Below are positions 14,158 to 27,800 of a stretch of 64,000 bases of DNA, piece after piece. The notes beneath the pieces are model-generated. The model was not told the origin of the DNA, made no database searches, and saw nothing but the letters and a program-made list of their open reading frames with translations. Every line of letters begins with the position of its first letter. Position 1 is the stretch's first letter. The translations under genes were made by a program, and so were the position numbers. This DNA is from Rotaria socialis (Eukaryota; Rotifera; Eurotatoria; Philodinida; Philodinidae), in NCBI GenBank assembly GCA_905331475.1, contig CAJNYU010003282.1, positions 31,089 through 95,088 of the forward strand, given 5' to 3'.

Positions 14158-14844
14158 ATGGGTAATTCAAGCAGTAGTACAGAAGAAGATGAGGAAGACC
14201 ATATAAAAAGGCCTATTCAACCTAGAAGAGACGGCGCAAAAGTAGTAGTACGAGGTTCTGTTTATAGTGGATATCAACCTCCTGCACAAGCTGTCGCTGA
14301 ATTAGCTAAGAAAAGGAAAACTATAATAAAACATAAAAGTGCCAATTATGAATCAACAGCATTACAAAAGGTAAGTTTTCTATGAATACTTATTCTTATA
14401 TAGTAACTGTAAACCTATGCGATACATTGTGTATTTTAGAAGCCACCCGAAACGTCTACACCATCTGATGAAAACAATAAACTTTCGTCTGAAGATCCGT
14501 CTAAACAATTCACAACAACTGTAGAGCCAATGTCGCCTTCTTCAGCTCAAAATAGTCGAGCTCAGTTGGTTTTATCTCCAACTATGCTGCAACCGAACTT
14601 AAATGAAGTTAATGCACCGTCACCAAATACGTTCAACGATACAGCAAAACCTAATTCAGCTCCTGCCAGTAGTTTTGAAAAGGGTCCTGTCGTTTGTATA
14701 AATTACGTAGTAAAACCGTCTGACAAAAACTCGAGACATATCTATGAACTTGGTAATATCACTGTGGCGCATCGAATGCCAACACAGTCTGTAGCGTCAT
14801 CTGGTGGTAGATGGTACGATAATAATTACAATAAAAATGCATAA
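14158..14844 (+). CDS. Short disordered protein with N-myristoylation signal (2 exons)
   Basis: Exons 14158-14370 and 14440-14844 join in phase 0 through a GTAAGT...TTTTAG intron of 69 nt to give 205 residues. The true start is the ATG giving MGNSSSSTEEDEED. Gly2 with small residues after it and Ser at position 6 fits the N-myristoyltransferase consensus, so the protein may be anchored to membranes. An acidic stretch follows, then a Lys/Arg-rich helix (ELAKKRKTIIKHKS), then a Ser/Pro/Asn-rich tail ending in a slightly ordered block (VVCINYVVKPSDKNSRH). No family recognised. The spacing of acidic and basic blocks recalls small membrane-associated adaptor proteins, but that is inference. Confidence 0.6.
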
Positions 14845-15266
14845 CCATTTTTTGTCAAATATCTTTCACTTTCGTTTTTAATGATAATCAATTAATAATA
14901 ATTATTATTCAAATGGAAATGTCTCATCGACTAAAGATATTATAAAAAGAACTTTTTTTATTCTATTGTAAGATCCTATATTGTGTGAAACCACGTCAAT
15001 TATCTGTTATTTTTCAACGACTAATTCTGCTGTTATTATTATTTGAATAATAACAACAAACTTTATTTCAATCTTGCATAACATCTATTCAATTTGATGT
15101 ATCTTTCAATTGCATCTCTCCGTTATAGAAAAAAATGTATCATTTATCGCCTTCTTGAATGTTTTTGATTGTAATCATGCTTCATAAAAGTTTGCTCGAG
15201 TTCTAGACTTCGTTGCATCGACAGAAACTATGTTTGTTTCAGTGTTTAATGAATAAATTCAAATTA

Positions 15267-15362
15267 TTAATGCGATGCGAAGCAGAAGCATTTATGTAGT
15301 CCGTCGCGAGTTTTTAATGCGATGCGAAGCAGGAAGCATTTCTGTTATGCGTCGCGAGTTTT
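15267..15362 (+). repeat. Two tandem copies of a ~48-bp CG-containing repeat beside a gap
   Basis: ATGCGATGCGAAGCAG followed by a variable block and GTCGCGAG occurs twice in tandem just before the run of N. The reverse complement of the core (CTTCGCATCGCAT) recurs at about 16630, on the far side of the gap. The array probably continues into the gap, which would explain the assembly failure. Confidence 0.6.
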
Positions 15363-15379
15363 TTTTTTTTAGTTTTTTA

Positions 15380-16169
15380 NNNNNNNNNNNNNNNNNNNNN
15401 NNNNNNNNNNNNNNNNNNNNNNNNNNNNNNNNNNNNNNNNNNNNNNNNNNNNNNNNNNNNNNNNNNNNNNNNNNNNNNNNNNNNNNNNNNNNNNNNNNNN
15501 NNNNNNNNNNNNNNNNNNNNNNNNNNNNNNNNNNNNNNNNNNNNNNNNNNNNNNNNNNNNNNNNNNNNNNNNNNNNNNNNNNNNNNNNNNNNNNNNNNNN
15601 NNNNNNNNNNNNNNNNNNNNNNNNNNNNNNNNNNNNNNNNNNNNNNNNNNNNNNNNNNNNNNNNNNNNNNNNNNNNNNNNNNNNNNNNNNNNNNNNNNNN
15701 NNNNNNNNNNNNNNNNNNNNNNNNNNNNNNNNNNNNNNNNNNNNNNNNNNNNNNNNNNNNNNNNNNNNNNNNNNNNNNNNNNNNNNNNNNNNNNNNNNNN
15801 NNNNNNNNNNNNNNNNNNNNNNNNNNNNNNNNNNNNNNNNNNNNNNNNNNNNNNNNNNNNNNNNNNNNNNNNNNNNNNNNNNNNNNNNNNNNNNNNNNNN
15901 NNNNNNNNNNNNNNNNNNNNNNNNNNNNNNNNNNNNNNNNNNNNNNNNNNNNNNNNNNNNNNNNNNNNNNNNNNNNNNNNNNNNNNNNNNNNNNNNNNNN
16001 NNNNNNNNNNNNNNNNNNNNNNNNNNNNNNNNNNNNNNNNNNNNNNNNNNNNNNNNNNNNNNNNNNNNNNNNNNNNNNNNNNNNNNNNNNNNNNNNNNNN
16101 NNNNNNNNNNNNNNNNNNNNNNNNNNNNNNNNNNNNNNNNNNNNNNNNNNNNNNNNNNNNNNNNNNNNN
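15380..16169. other. Assembly gap, 790 N
   Basis: Run of unspecified bases. Any open frame drawn across it is meaningless. Confidence 0.99.
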
Positions 16170-17835
16170 GAATACCATCTAGTTTTTTTTTCTTTTTTAC
16201 TTGACCGTACGCATCTTTTCTGTCGTTTTGTGACTCTATGATCTCGAGAACCAAAAATCGTAGAAACCTCATTTAAACGCAAGATAGTAGTATCGAGATC
16301 GAACTGCTTACATCTGTTTTCGAATCTTTAAACTGACGTTCCGTTCGCTCACAAATGTGGTTCCGAAATGACGAAAATGAAAGAAATTTATCAAGCGATA
16401 ATTAAAGTGACGTCATGAACATATGTTATCCACTATAGACTATTCATTTCCAGCTGATCTATGATAATGAATCATGATGATAATTAATCGATCAATCGAA
16501 ATCGATCCTTAAGAATGTATCGCTAAGTAAGAATAGAGTTTTCTCAGTGATGAATTTCATCATGTCGACATAAAAAGGTATTCAAGATTTCTCTGAATTG
16601 AAAATTTTTCGTGAAGATCCGATTCGAGCTTCGCATCGCATTTCGTGTTCGAGTGAAACTTGAATACCATCTAGTTTTATTCAGTTTTTATCTAAAGCTC
16701 ATGAGTAACAAGTTATTCATTAAGTTTTCTTCTTGTTATCTATCACTCGATTCTAAATTCGATTTCAATAAGAACTCGGCAAGTTCAGAACCTTATCAGA
16801 CAGTTTTGAAACTGTTCTAGTATTTTGTTTTTGTAATAAAATGGCTTATTTGCAGTGGTAGAATATCGAGTGTGTCGATATTTGGCTTCTATTAATGACT
16901 ACTTGAATATATCAAAAACCGTTGATTATCTAGATAAATATTAGCAAAAGACACGACCTCGTCATAGACGGCGACCTTTGAAAGAGCAATTGAAATTTGC
17001 ATAAAAAAATGCTGTCATTTTTATATCCTATGAGGAGAACGTAAAAGAAATAGAATGAATATAAAACTGAATATATTTAAAATTCTTGCCTTCGATAAAA
17101 GAAATTCATATTAAAAACAATCAAGGTATCAATAAATTATTTTTTTCATGACTGACAGTTTCAATATTACCATAAGCCAATGTCAAACCAAATGGCATAC
17201 GTTTTTATCATCATGAATACAATCGTCACGTTCTATTTATTTATTGTTAATGTCTAACAAGTAGATTTACATTAACCGCTTTTGTTCCCGTTCATTATTT
17301 AGTTCAAAGTTAGGTCACCATTGCTATTTGATCAATACAAACAGAAAAAGCAGTGGTCTAAGATTTCGGTTTCATTTCAGTTAACAACTTTAGTGAATTC
17401 TAATTTCATGAATTATAAAACGATTTGAATTTCATCTGCTGGCGCTTTTAGAAAATTCCGAGTCAATTCAATTCCAAAATTTTGTCTTTATTATTACAGA
17501 ACAACGATAAAATTGAAAAGAATAATTCTTGTTTTTTTTTTCTCAATCGAACACATACGCGTACAGAAAAGAAGAATGGTTGATGAAACAGAAAACTTGG
17601 CAAAAGAAAAATATGGAATAGTAAAGATGAACAAATCGACATACAATAAGCACAGTTTACTTCAAAACTTGCAAAATTTTATTTTTTCATTTTTTTATTT
17701 TTGTGGTATATGAAGAATTTCAATTTAATAATGAGTATCTACATCAAAGCAGGAGAGAAAAAGAAATCAAATCAAAATTAATTAAAAGTACAACAAATCG
17801 ACGGAATGGCTATCAGAAATGTTCTTCTGAAATAG

Positions 17836-20800
17836 TTAATCATCAGTTTTGTTTGACATCATCTGTTCCCATTTTTGCGACATATCTAATTTCTTTGTCG
17901 GACGAATTATTGGTGCATGAGCTTTCTAGGAAGAAAAACAGAAGTATATTGAATATGAAAAAGAAATATCGTTCGTTATGTTTTATTTACTTCATTTTCC
18001 TTTCGTTTTATTCGTTCGATTTTATCAAAATATCGTTCTTGATCGTCGTCATGTTCTTCTTGTGAGACATTACCTGAATCACCATTGATAGTTGTATTTG
18101 TTGATGATATACTAGCGGTTATTGAATTGCGTTGTTTTCTAGAAATTAAGTGATGAATTCTAAATCAATCTTGACTCATATGATCAATCAATTGAAAATT
18201 TGAAAAAACAGAAAAACTAACAGGCTGTTACTATGAGGGACTCTGGATCCTGATGCGAGCTGAGGTGATGCTCTTTGCTTCAGGGTCGGTCTAGTTTCTC
18301 TGTTTGGGGCATTATTCTGTTTTAGGACCTATGTTTAATTTAATAAGTCTATCTCAAGTAACTAAAGATTCTGAGTAAAAGTTTATAGTGGCTTCCAAAA
18401 ATAATTCGACAGGCTTAGTTTCACTGGTCATCAATACTAATAAGAATCTAAAGAATCTTTTATGTAGCACATCCTACTGTCTAAAACTATTTTTTTTTGA
18501 AAATAAAAATAGCTACAAGTTTCATAAGAATAAGTGCTCTGGAAAATTCAAAAGCAAGCTCTTCAGCTTTTCAAATTCAAAAAAAAAGAGAATTTCTTTT
18601 GAACTACTCAGATGGATAGAATAAACGATTGTTCATAAAGGAAAAAAGATGTAAGATTTTAAAAACATTTTCACGAGCTACAGGAAAATCGAAGAAAAAA
18701 CAATTTCCTCTCTTGCACAAGGTTGCTGTAACTTGATCAACATATATGAGGAAGAGCTAGAAAATTCGAGGACTTTCAAAGATTTTATTCTCGCAAAATT
18801 ATCAATCATCTCTATCATCAAGATTTCATGTTATAAATAAAACTATTTATATATCAAACAATCAAACAAAATCACATCCAAGGAGAAAATAACACGATTT
18901 GTTTGTTGTTTTGACATCACTGCGCAATGTTATTGCAGTCAAAGAAATTTTTCGTCATGTTATTTTAGTTACAAAAAAATCATTTACAGTGATGTTGTGT
19001 AGTAAATGTTGATTTACAATCAATCTCACGCTCTAGAATAATTTCTCTTCTCATATTAAAATTATTTTACAGATTCAATTGAAACTTCGTAAAAAGATCA
19101 ATATTATTCGTGAAGGGTACTTGTCTTTGAAGTAAAATATTCGGCAACCAAAAGAGATTTGTGCACTGTTATAACTTAAAAAAAAAAGAACAACAACCCA
19201 TCAATCAATCAAATATTGATGAAATTCATAAATAAAAGGCTACACACTATAAGACTTTTCAACATGCATATAAAATTACTTTAATTCTTGTTCTCGTTCT
19301 TGGCACTGTCGTTTTTCTAATTCAAGTCGATCAATGGATGATAACTTCGAAAGATCATTGGAACCATTCGATGAACTAACAACGGGTGCGGCAGGATTTG
19401 GACTTGGAAATTTTCCACGTATTGATGAAACAGCTAGAATGACTCAGAATTAAAATCAAATTTTAAAATAAAAATAATTCTCTTACATATATTATTATTT
19501 GTTTTAGGTTTTAAAAATCCATTTGTTGTTGCAGTTAATGGTACATGATGACGTGATAGATGTTGATTATCACTATCGCGTCGTAGTTTTACTGATGAGA
19601 GTGTACTTATTGATTGACTTTTTGGTAATGTTGAAATCAGTTCTTGATATTTTCTAGGATCGGCATGTTCATCGCTTGTATGCTGAATACGACCTAACTG
19701 TCGCAATTCTGCTTCTTTAGCACGTATAGCTTCGATTTCACGCTGAACGATGTTATTGACATTTTGTGTTGAAACAATATTTTGATTTGATGATGAACGA
19801 TAGAGTGTTCCATTGATTGAACATGTACGAAGTATTGATATACCATTTTCATTGAAACGATTCAATTCTTGAGAAACAACATTTGTTACTTGTTTTAATT
19901 CATCGTTCGATGTTTGACGGCCATGATTTGATAATGATGTTGACGATGATGAACTGTGTGAATCATAGATGAGATTTTGTGTTGAAACTATTGAACGGCG
20001 TGGAGAAGTTATTGTTGATGTTGATTCATTTAAAGAGCCATTGGCTTTTGATGAAAAAAAATCTAGATTGGATAAAAATGAACTACTTTTAACGGGTGGA
20101 TTGGTTGATAATGTAGATTCCGATTTCATTGAGTCATTAGTAGAATTTAATGTTGAACTAGTTCCATCGTCAGCAAGACCACATTTTTTTCGTTGCCGTT
20201 TTAGTTCTTCTTCTTTTTCTTTGGTTTCACGTATTTCTCGAGCAAGTAATGACTCTGAACTATGACCGTTTGTTGATAGTACAGGAGAATTCGATGACGA
20301 GTTAGTTGTTGAATGAACTATTTGATCAAATGTATTTCGACGAAGTTGAACCCCATGACCATTTTCATGCTAGAAAAAAAAGAAGATAAGCTATACGTTC
20401 CTATGTTAACTAGTTTATTTCATTGACATCGTAGAAGTCAATTCGTAATAAGCATATCCAAGTTAGTCGATCAATCAGCGTCATAAAATAGAAAAAAGCA
20501 TATGTGTGATGTTTGAATCATTAGACAGAATGATTTAAAACTCACAGAATGTGAATATTAATGTTATGAAGCGCAGGCACAAAGTAGAATAAATTTTAAA
20601 CTCTACTAGGTTCACATTGATCTTAGAAATAGCACTAGTGAAGGAATAAAAACAACAGACTTGAAATCTGGTGGCGACTGAGATATTTCCTCTCGGCTTC
20701 TTTGTCAAATAAAAATACTAATAGAAAAGATAATTAAAATGAATGCTTTTTTCTTCTGAGCTTTTTCATAGATTCTTTAACAAAAGACTTGAACGCACAA

Positions 20801-23800
20801 TTTTATAAACACATTCTAAATTGAACAATATTTGTATAAATGAAATTCGATCTAACATTTAAAACTTGCGAACTCTATCAAGAAATTATACAACTATTGA
20901 ATAAAATAAAATAGCCATTTATGGCTATGTGAAAGCTTGACATGCACTAAATCAGCTCATTACAAATGTGTAGAACTATAAAGAATAGAAGTTACCGAGA
21001 CTACGAGAGAAAAAGATAATGTCAACCGGAATTTAAAATTCTAGTTAAATATTGGTTGACCTTCTACGAGTTATTTTTTAAATAATAATTGAGGGAAGAT
21101 GACTCAACAAATAGAAAAGGATTTATCATCAACTAAAATCTGAAAACGCTTTGCCCAGACCGAAATCTATCGGATACTGCCCTGCATGTTGCTCCAGCTA
21201 ACTATAAGTGATAAGTTTTTATCAGCAAAAGGTGTTTGATCCAGACTTTGATGAGTTACTGAAATTCTAGACATGCTTGAGATGGACACTTTCTATTTTG
21301 TAGGCTTCTTAGTTTTATCAAAACTTGTTCGAGATTGAAAACAGTCAAGTTATTAGTAACTATCTTCTTATTGAAACCTCATGTTGACATAATCTGAAGC
21401 CTACCTGTTTATCTTCAATGACAACATCTTTTGTTCCAACAATATGATCATTAAATTTATTCATAGTGAAAGAGTCTTGAAATGAATTTCGTTTATTGTT
21501 ATTCGCTACTACTGGCTGATAATTTGGTAAATTTCTTTTTAAACATTCATAACTTATCGGTATTTTTTTATGTGTTTGCTTAATTTCAGTTAAATGTAAT
21601 AAATGTTCAGTTGATTGCGATAATGCTTTGTTTGTATCGGAAATTTTTTGTTCAAATAAAGCTTTTATATTTGCTGTTTTTATTTTAATAGAGCCACGAT
21701 CATCTAATTTATCATTATAACGTGCATCAATATGTTTTTTAATTTGTTCTTGTTCGGAATTATTTGATACTACTGTATGATATGATTCACGTTCTTCCCG
21801 ATCGCTATTTAATGATTGTACCGATGTAAATGTTTGCTCTTCTGAATGTGTTGGTGATGAGATTGTTTTTATTGCTGTGGTTGATTTTTTAATTGGCTGC
21901 GGTTGAGATAAGTGAACCGATGATGATAAGAGAGATGCAAATTCGTTTATACGAGCTTTATTAATTGGCTTGGGAACTGGTATTGATTCAGGTTTAGGTA
22001 ATGAATAATCTGATTTCGAAACAGGTATTGAATCAGATCTAGGTAATGAATAATCTGACTTCGAAACTGGTATTGATTCAGTTTTAGGCAATGAATAATC
22101 TAATTTCGGTTTTTCACTGTCCGCTTCAATGGTTGGCGAAACTCGCTTAACTGTTTCCAGTAGTTGGCTAAGAACAGTACATTTATTTGAATGCGTCTGA
22201 TTTTCGACGGTTGATGGCGAGGTGTCTAAATATAGCAGAAAGACATGATGTGACGTGATTATTAAAGATGGAAAAGATGCGGTCAAAAAAAAAAGAAAGA
22301 AAAAAAAATGACATAGAGACCAACAAAGAAAAAGCAGAAAAAAATAGAATCGTCTTTTTTCGCTCATGGTCGACGAGACTGTCAAGATTTATTTTTTTCC
22401 TTCTTCTTCTTCTTCTTCTTCTACTTCTACTTCTTCACTGTTAAAATGGCCAGCTAAATTATGTAGTTTAGCTTCTCATACTATTCTCTTGAGATTTACT
22501 AAAGCGAAAATAGAATGTGATGCGTGAGTGTTTAGATGAGGCACTATTAAGCTAATATATATATATCAGCTTGTCCACTAGTCAGGTCAGGAATAGTGAT
22601 AGACGAGAGAATAAAACAACGAATGACCTGTTATATTCTCGCCCCACATTTGCATAGTAGAATAAGAGATTAGAATAGCAACAATTGTTCAATAAACAAA
22701 AGAACAAGAAGAATAGGTAAACCTCCGCATTCGGTAAGCATAAGAAGAATTGCGCCACATTCACGCAAACCTCCTCTTTCTTTCTATGTTTATACTCTCC
22801 GGAAGAAGAATGTCAGCGTGTAGCCGAGATTATACTAGATGTACAAATAAACATCGAACAACAATTACAGTGTTAAATCCTTTCTACATGTAGTCGGATC
22901 AATATACGAAATAGAACAATTACGTTTAAAAAGAAAACTTATAATTTGTCATTAGAAGAAATACAAAAAAGAGTTAGTCACTAGATCCTGTCTATAATGC
23001 GAGATGAGTAAAGTAAAAAACAAAAACAAAAAAAGAATATTATATTTATCTTCAATAGAGACGCTCGATTAGATTATAAGAAAGAAAAGTATGCGTCTCA
23101 GCAACAACAACAAATAAAATATACATGAACTGATTTGATCAGTGCTTGCGATATGAAATATAAGCTGTTGAGAGCATCATTTAAAATCGATATGCATATA
23201 TACGTACGTATGTATATACACATATATTCATTTTTTATTCGTTCTCTTAGTCGATTCTTTTCACCTGTTTTCAATCAATTGAGACTTATATTCTTTACTT
23301 TCTCATTTCAAAATAGTTTTATGAGAGATATGGCCGACGGGTCAGTCAGCAGAACCAATTGACCTTATCAAATATGCAATGGACCAAAAAAGAGTATAGG
23401 TTATCTATTCGCAAATACTTGTAAAATGATTTTCTTTTTGTTCTTTTACCTTTGATTGATGAAGATTTCGATTTATTATTAATTGGCGATGATGAACGTA
23501 GAATATTTGATTGCTGTTTTTTCATTTGTACTGGACGATCACTGCCTGATGAAACTGATGATAGAGAATCATCAAGTAAAGATTTTTGGATTTTGTTGTT
23601 ATTTGAAATAAATGGAGTTGAATATAAGTCAAGAACATCCGCTGATTGTTCAGTTGGAATAGGAGACAAAGGTTTTATTGTTGGAATATCATGTGATAGT
23701 ATAAATGGTTTTGGTGGTAAACGGGATGATGAAGACGATGATAGATCATCACGTTCTTGTTCATGTTCGGATAACGAGGGTGTTGAAATCGATGAAGCTA

Positions 23801-24769
23801 CTGATGATGAACGTTGTTTCTGATGTTGAGTTGAATCTATTTAATAATTGAAATCAAAATCAAAATATCAGTTCATAGTAAAGTTTATTTTACTATAATT
23901 AATAATCTGTGGTTGTTGTCGATTTTTTTCTTCATTACTTTCTATTGATGATGATATTGATTTTTCTTTTGGTACAATCGTTAAAACACCGTCCACAATT
24001 TCTAGTATACATTCTTGTTCATCCATTTGGATGATTTCAATATTTGAATCTATACTTTCATTTAATAAGCGTTTAACCGGACTCAATGATGTTTGATAAA
24101 AATCGTTCGTCTTAGACGATGATGACGAATCTAAATGTACAAGAAAATCATGATATATATATATGTATAGAAGAAAAAGATGTGTTGGGAAGTAAAACTC
24201 AATTGAATATGTAATTCAAAGAAGAAGAAAAAAAATCATTATTTTTCCATTGAATATAAAAGTATACAACCGGCATTATTTACGGCAGAATGCTCAACAA
24301 GTTGCTGCCATTTATAGGAAGAGACGCCATATATATATATATATATATATCGATTTTTTTGGGACAACGTATCCTGCTTAAGAAAAATTGGCGATGAAAG
24401 AAAAGAAGAAAAAATCAAAAAAAATCGTATAGACAGGTGTCTTTAGCAAATATAAATGCCAATACTGTAACAATGATTAGTCATTTTTAATAGCAAAATG
24501 AAGAGAGTAAGGGAGAGAGAGAGAGAGAGAAAGTGTTCGTCTTGATTTATTTTTTCTTAGGCTTGATATTAATTTGTTTTTCTTTTTGATCAATATTAGT
24601 GCATAGGGATTTGTCATACAAAATTTCTATTTGTATAAATATAAATGTAGAGAAATTAGATACATCGATTATAATTTCTTTATATGAACATATGCAAATA
24701 ATAATAAAACATCTAACTCATTCAGCGATTATTTTCTTATACCTCATTCTTTCTGTGCTGTTGCTTCTT

Positions 24770-24800
<31 letters not shown>

Positions 24801-27800
24801 TTTCGTCTTAACAGAAAAGAGTAAGAGTCGGACCGGAAGGGATTAGAAATAAAAAGATGGTTGTCGTTGTGGTCGCTTGTTTCTTATCTCTCAACGAGAA
24901 AGAAAAGCAAAATCTTCTACTACTCTCACTGGTACATACAATAGACTATCTTCGATACGTTGTTACTATACCTTTAGTTAGAGTACTAGTTGTTTTTGAC
25001 GGCTGTTGTGATTCATCGATTGTAATCGAGTGATAATCATCATTTAATGATATATAGTCGTAGGAAAGTGCTTCACTATTCTTGTTTTTGTTATTATTCG
25101 AACTAAATACGAGAAATAGAAAGCATATTGATTATGAATCAACGTATTCAACTTGTTGCAAATGCCCTCAAAACATATGAATTCAATGGCGTCTAAGTTT
25201 TTATGTTTTTTTATTTCCTTTTTGTTTTGCAGAGAATAATATAAAAGTTCAATGAACTATTTGAAACAATAGAGAAATTTTTAACATACATCAGTGAATT
25301 GTTGTGTAACAACATTGCGGCCGTAGTTGTTTTAACACGTGTCTGATTGAGAACCGTAGATGTAGCTGTTTTTGTTGTTATCGTTGAGTTCACGCTTGCG
25401 TTTTGACGAGCATTCGTTCCATGAACTAGAACGAGAGTAACCGGTGAACTGAATTTTTTTCTTCTTTTCCTGTCGTATGTTTTATACTCTTAAAAAATTG
25501 GATCAAACACGACGCATATATACGAACAAACATAGAAAGAAAGAGAGTAGAAGGAGAAAGGACAGAGTGAAGTGTGTCCTGTTATCGGGCAATGACCGTG
25601 TTATTGTACTCATTTTCAAGATGTAACTCGTTCAACTGAAAAGCTGTTCTATTTGTTATCTTTCAATTTAGCTCTTTGCTATGTCCAATTTCGAGATTTT
25701 TCTCACCTTGATTATTTGATAAAAGTTGTTGAATAAGAGGTTTTTTTAAATTCGACTGTTGAATATAGGATGTAGATTTTGTATTATTATTATTAGTAGT
25801 AGAAGATCGTGTTGGTGAGCTTGTTGCACGTATCCATGTTTTACGCCGTTTACAGCGAACTCGTGTTATTGAAATAGCCTCTTGACGTAATGTTGAACTT
25901 GTATTATTTAGATCGTCACTTGCACAGCTGTTACGAGCCGCATCCGATGAGTACCTATAGAAACAAATCAGTTTATCAGAGAAAAAAACTGATACTTGAT
26001 AATAAATAGATATCAAAGAAGCAATTAACATTTCGCTCGAGTGGATTCGACTGTATTTCGATATTTGTTATGCGAAAAAAAAATGAGAAAGAGAAAACGA
26101 ACAACTACAAAAATGGAATCCATACAATGTTCAACTGAACATACAGATATGCATATACGCAAACAAAAGACGAAAAAAATCGAGAAAAGACTGAAAAATG
26201 ATCATAACAACGACATGCAAGGCATAGCGGAATTATTAGACTAAATCACATAGTCAATCGATAGATTTCGATTTATTTATTGAAAAGAAAAGGCACACAA
26301 GGGAAATCATACGAAATAACATTGCTATTATTTAATTAGGGATTATCCATCATGATTTGTGTCAATATGAAGAATGTTTCTTTCTCAGCTTTTATCTCAA
26401 TCTCATCGGTAAACTATAGTTGGAACTTATTCTTTTAATGCTCATTTTGTATATAAACTATTTCAAAAGAAAATAAGAACGAACTCGCACTCAACAGCGA
26501 ACTAAATTGATTGATATGTAAAATTATGAAAAGTAAATGTCACTCTTTAGAATATTCAACGTAGAACACTGTAAAATGAGCTGACTCTTCTTTTTAAAAC
26601 AATCTATGTCTTCTCAGTTTACATCTCATTTCTGTTTGACAAGAGTAACGAAACCTTGGCAAAAAGAAATGCCCATGAAGTATTTATAACAAAGAAGAAG
26701 AAAAAAATGGCAAATTATCTTCTTTTTTTTGCTTTCTTGTATATTTTAGAGGTTGAAATGTACATATATAAACACGCAACTGCTTTGATTTTAAATAGTT
26801 AATCATTGCACTCAGAAGGTTAAACGATGCAAGAAATAGCAGAAAAAAATGAAACAGTTTCTCTCCATATTTTTTTTTCACGATCTGTAGTATTAAGTAG
26901 TCTAAAGTTAAATTCATTCGCACTTACATGCAGATAGTCATCGTCTTGTTGTTATTTTTTGTGTGTTAAGTATATTCTGAATAAAAATTACTTCGTTGAA
27001 CCTTCTCTTTTTGTGCGTTTACGCGTATATGTGTCTACCACAATCATCGATTGACAGTATGCCGATGGAGAAGTAATTTCACTCTTGTTGTTGCATCATT
27101 CTCAACTAGGACCACACTACCGTTGGCTATTATTAAAACGAAGAGGCTCATTTTACGGCTTGCTTTGTGTATGTATATGTATGTGTGTACACATACGAAA
27201 ACAAAATAGAGGACGACGAAAAACGTAAAATTGTGCTGCCGTTTACATAAGCAATGTATTAAAAACGTGTACTTAGTAGGAGGAGGAAGAAGTAAAGGCA
27301 TGTACTTCTAATCCAACTGAACGGATGTATGTTAAGGAATGTGATGAAAATCGGATATGATCTTCTTTTCGTGATAGGAAATAAATTTTGATTTTATCTG
27401 GTATTTATATCTTTTTTTTCAGCGTGTAATGATAGGCCTTATGCATACATGTATGTATGTTAAGTTTTTTTTTGTTTGAATAACTTGCAGATTAAAAAAA
27501 AAGGAATGCAGAAAACTGAAAGTATCTAGTGACAATATCTAAAGAGAACGAGAAAGAGAATCGTCTTGATTTAAGGCGTTTCTACTATTAATAATCTGAT
27601 TAAAATGAGCTGTTATACATATGCAAACGTTACATAATCGTAAACGTTAGAAGGACGAATATCAAAAAGAATTATCACTTCGTGATGGTTGAATGCAAAA
27701 ATTGTTGATAAAACTCACCTTAAATCATCTGAGTAATGTGAGTCGTCTGAATAATGCCCATCGTCATCATCATTTTCTTGTCGTATCATCATTTCAATAT

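Larger units (their letters stand above)
14845..17835. other. Gene-poor region around an assembly gap
   Basis: About 3 kb with no supported gene. It holds a tandem repeat (15267-15362), a 790-base run of N (15380-16169), and repeated or inverted motifs on both sides of the gap (see findings). The open frames at 17513-17713 and 17703-18065 on the plus strand are Lys/Phe-rich and overlap the 3' exons of the large minus-strand gene. Confidence 0.5.

Noticed and set aside
15275-16282. Long open frames of 270-326 codons on both strands
   Set aside because: They run through the 790-base gap of N and have no real coding content.
17513-18065. Two plus-strand frames of 66 and 120 codons
   Set aside because: Lys/Phe-rich, no homology, and they overlap in-phase minus-strand exons of the large scaffold gene.
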